From the NCBI GenBank assembly GCA_002325765.1, contig DCST01000009.1, positions 27,857 to 34,056 of the forward strand: 6,200 nt of DNA, read 5' to 3'. Made by a program: the position numbers and the translations under genes. Every line of letters begins with the position of its first letter. The stretch's first letter is position 1. The notes beneath the pieces were generated by a model. That model was given only the letters and a program-made list of their open reading frames with translations, was not told the origin of the DNA and made no database searches. This document shows, in pieces, positions 5,649 to 6,200 of the stretch. Source of the stretch: a bacterium UBA1459. GTDB taxonomy: Bacteria; Pseudomonadota; Alphaproteobacteria; CAJXXZ01; UBA1459.

Positions 5649-6200
5649 AATTCCCTCTCTTTATATTCTGTTGTCACTTCTATATTTGTTGCTTTAAATG
5701 TATCTATAAGTCTATTGAAACTTGCAGATAGTTTATTTTGCTGTTTATCTATAAGTTTATTTAAAATAATAGGTCTTCCAGAAGTAAGTTGTCTCCAAAC
5801 TTCAGCAGACTGAGTATTTTCATCTGATTTAAATCCTAGGCTTTCTAATGATGTATATGCTGCACCATGTCCATTCATTGCCCATACTTCCATTTCTCCT
5901 ACTCTTTGCCCTCCTCCTCTTTGTTTTCCTCCAACAGGTTGAGATGTAATAATATTTCTTGGTCCTAGTGCTCTTGAGTGCATCTTTAACCAAGCCATAT
6001 GAACTAATTTCAAAATATATTGATAACCTACTAAACATTTAGCTTCAAATTTTTCTCCTGTAATACCATCGTATACATTTACCTTACCAGATGCTGATGT
6101 ATTTACTTGTTGAAGTATTTCTGCAATTTTTTCTATTGGTAAATCCTGAAACTGAGGTATTTGCCATTTAACTCCATGTTTAATAATACTTTGACAAATT
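5639..6200 (-). CDS. rpoB: DNA-directed RNA polymerase subunit beta, C-terminal part, runs off the right edge
   Basis: The last 186 residues of the second-largest RNA polymerase subunit are visible, ending in TAA at 5641-5639. This is the C-terminal part of beta that packs against the N terminus of beta' and forms the base of the clamp. Readable landmarks are VYDGITGEKFE (the 'DG.TGE.F' segment), VGYQYILKLVHM, KMHSRALGP, QPVGGKQRGGGQRVGEMEVWA and GAAYTSLESLGFKSDE. The near-universal bacterial string [20 protein letters not shown] is altered at several places: the F of QFGG is G here and LEAYG has become MNGHG. This parallels the divergence of the neighbouring beta'. The tail runs about eight residues beyond the E. 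coli end because the reading frame extends through the rpoC ribosome-binding site into the first codons of rpoC. Catalytic-centre residues of beta lie outside the window. Confidence 0.98.
   Translation of the reverse strand, partial: ICQSIIKHGVKWQIPQFQDLPIEKIAEILQQVNTSASGKVNVYDGITGEKFEAKCLVGYQYILKLVHMAWLKMHSRALGPRNIITSQPVGGKQRGGGQRVGEMEVWAMNGHGAAYTSLESLGFKSDENTQSAEVWRQLTSGRPIILNKLIDKQQNKLSASFNRLIDTFKATNIEVTTEYKERELCQ
5653..5659 (-). promoter_or_regulatory. Ribosome-binding site of rpoC inside the rpoB 3' end
   Basis: GAGAGGG on the minus strand lies 4 nt before the rpoC ATG (5648-5646). It is the only clear Shine-Dalgarno-like sequence in the window; dut, rplJ and the portal gene have none. 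It is encoded within the last codons of rpoB, whose stop lies 10 nt inside the overlap. Together they favour this rpoC start and suggest translational coupling of the two polymerase subunits. Confidence 0.65.

Noticed and set aside
5829..6038. Minus-strand open frame of 69 codons
   Set aside because: Shadow frame of rpoB; the true frame carries the GEMEVWA block.

Overview
The window is strongly AT-rich (about 70-75% A+T by eye). It looks like the chromosome of a reduced-genome, host-associated bacterium, most likely an alphaproteobacterium of the Rickettsiales/Holosporales kind. Four things point there: the base composition; an RNA polymerase beta' subunit of proteobacterial layout with a large insertion in the trigger loop; a shortened HK97/gene-transfer-agent-type portal gene standing alone among housekeeping genes; and a ribosomal protein L10 whose LQAP-type C-terminal helix resembles alphaproteobacterial ones. 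Assignment to order is inference. TGG encodes Trp, and all four stop codons visible in the window are TAA, so nothing suggests a variant code.

Layout from right to left. The 3' end of rpoB (6200-5639, minus) overlaps by 10 nt the start of a complete rpoC (5648-1677, minus). After a 46-nt gap comes a shortened phage portal gene (1630-755, minus). Its 3' end overlaps by 41 nt, tail to tail, a divergent rplJ (ribosomal protein L10, 334-795, plus). A 38-nt AT-only gap then separates rplJ from the divergently transcribed 5' part of dut (dUTPase, 295 to beyond base 1, minus). There are no intergenic stretches longer than 50 nt, and I see no tRNA, rRNA, insertion sequence, CRISPR array or convincing terminator.

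RpoB and RpoC form the catalytic core of RNA polymerase and appear translationally coupled. L10 carries the L7/L12 stalk of the ribosome and is normally encoded just upstream of rpoB on the same strand. Here it lies beyond the 3' end of rpoC on the other strand, so the classic rplJL-rpoBC cluster is broken. Dut removes dUTP from the nucleotide pool.

The most notable content is the beta' subunit. The catalytic Asp triad, both zinc-binding Cys sets and the overall domain order are intact. However, several elements near the active centre that are close to universal are altered: the rudder loop is missing (about 17 residues), switch 2 has GDIR instead of GRFR, PSQD has become AFRD, the bridge helix differs at many invariant positions, and the trigger-loop Arg is Gln. 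The frame is open for 1323 codons, so this looks like a working but highly derived polymerase rather than a decayed gene.
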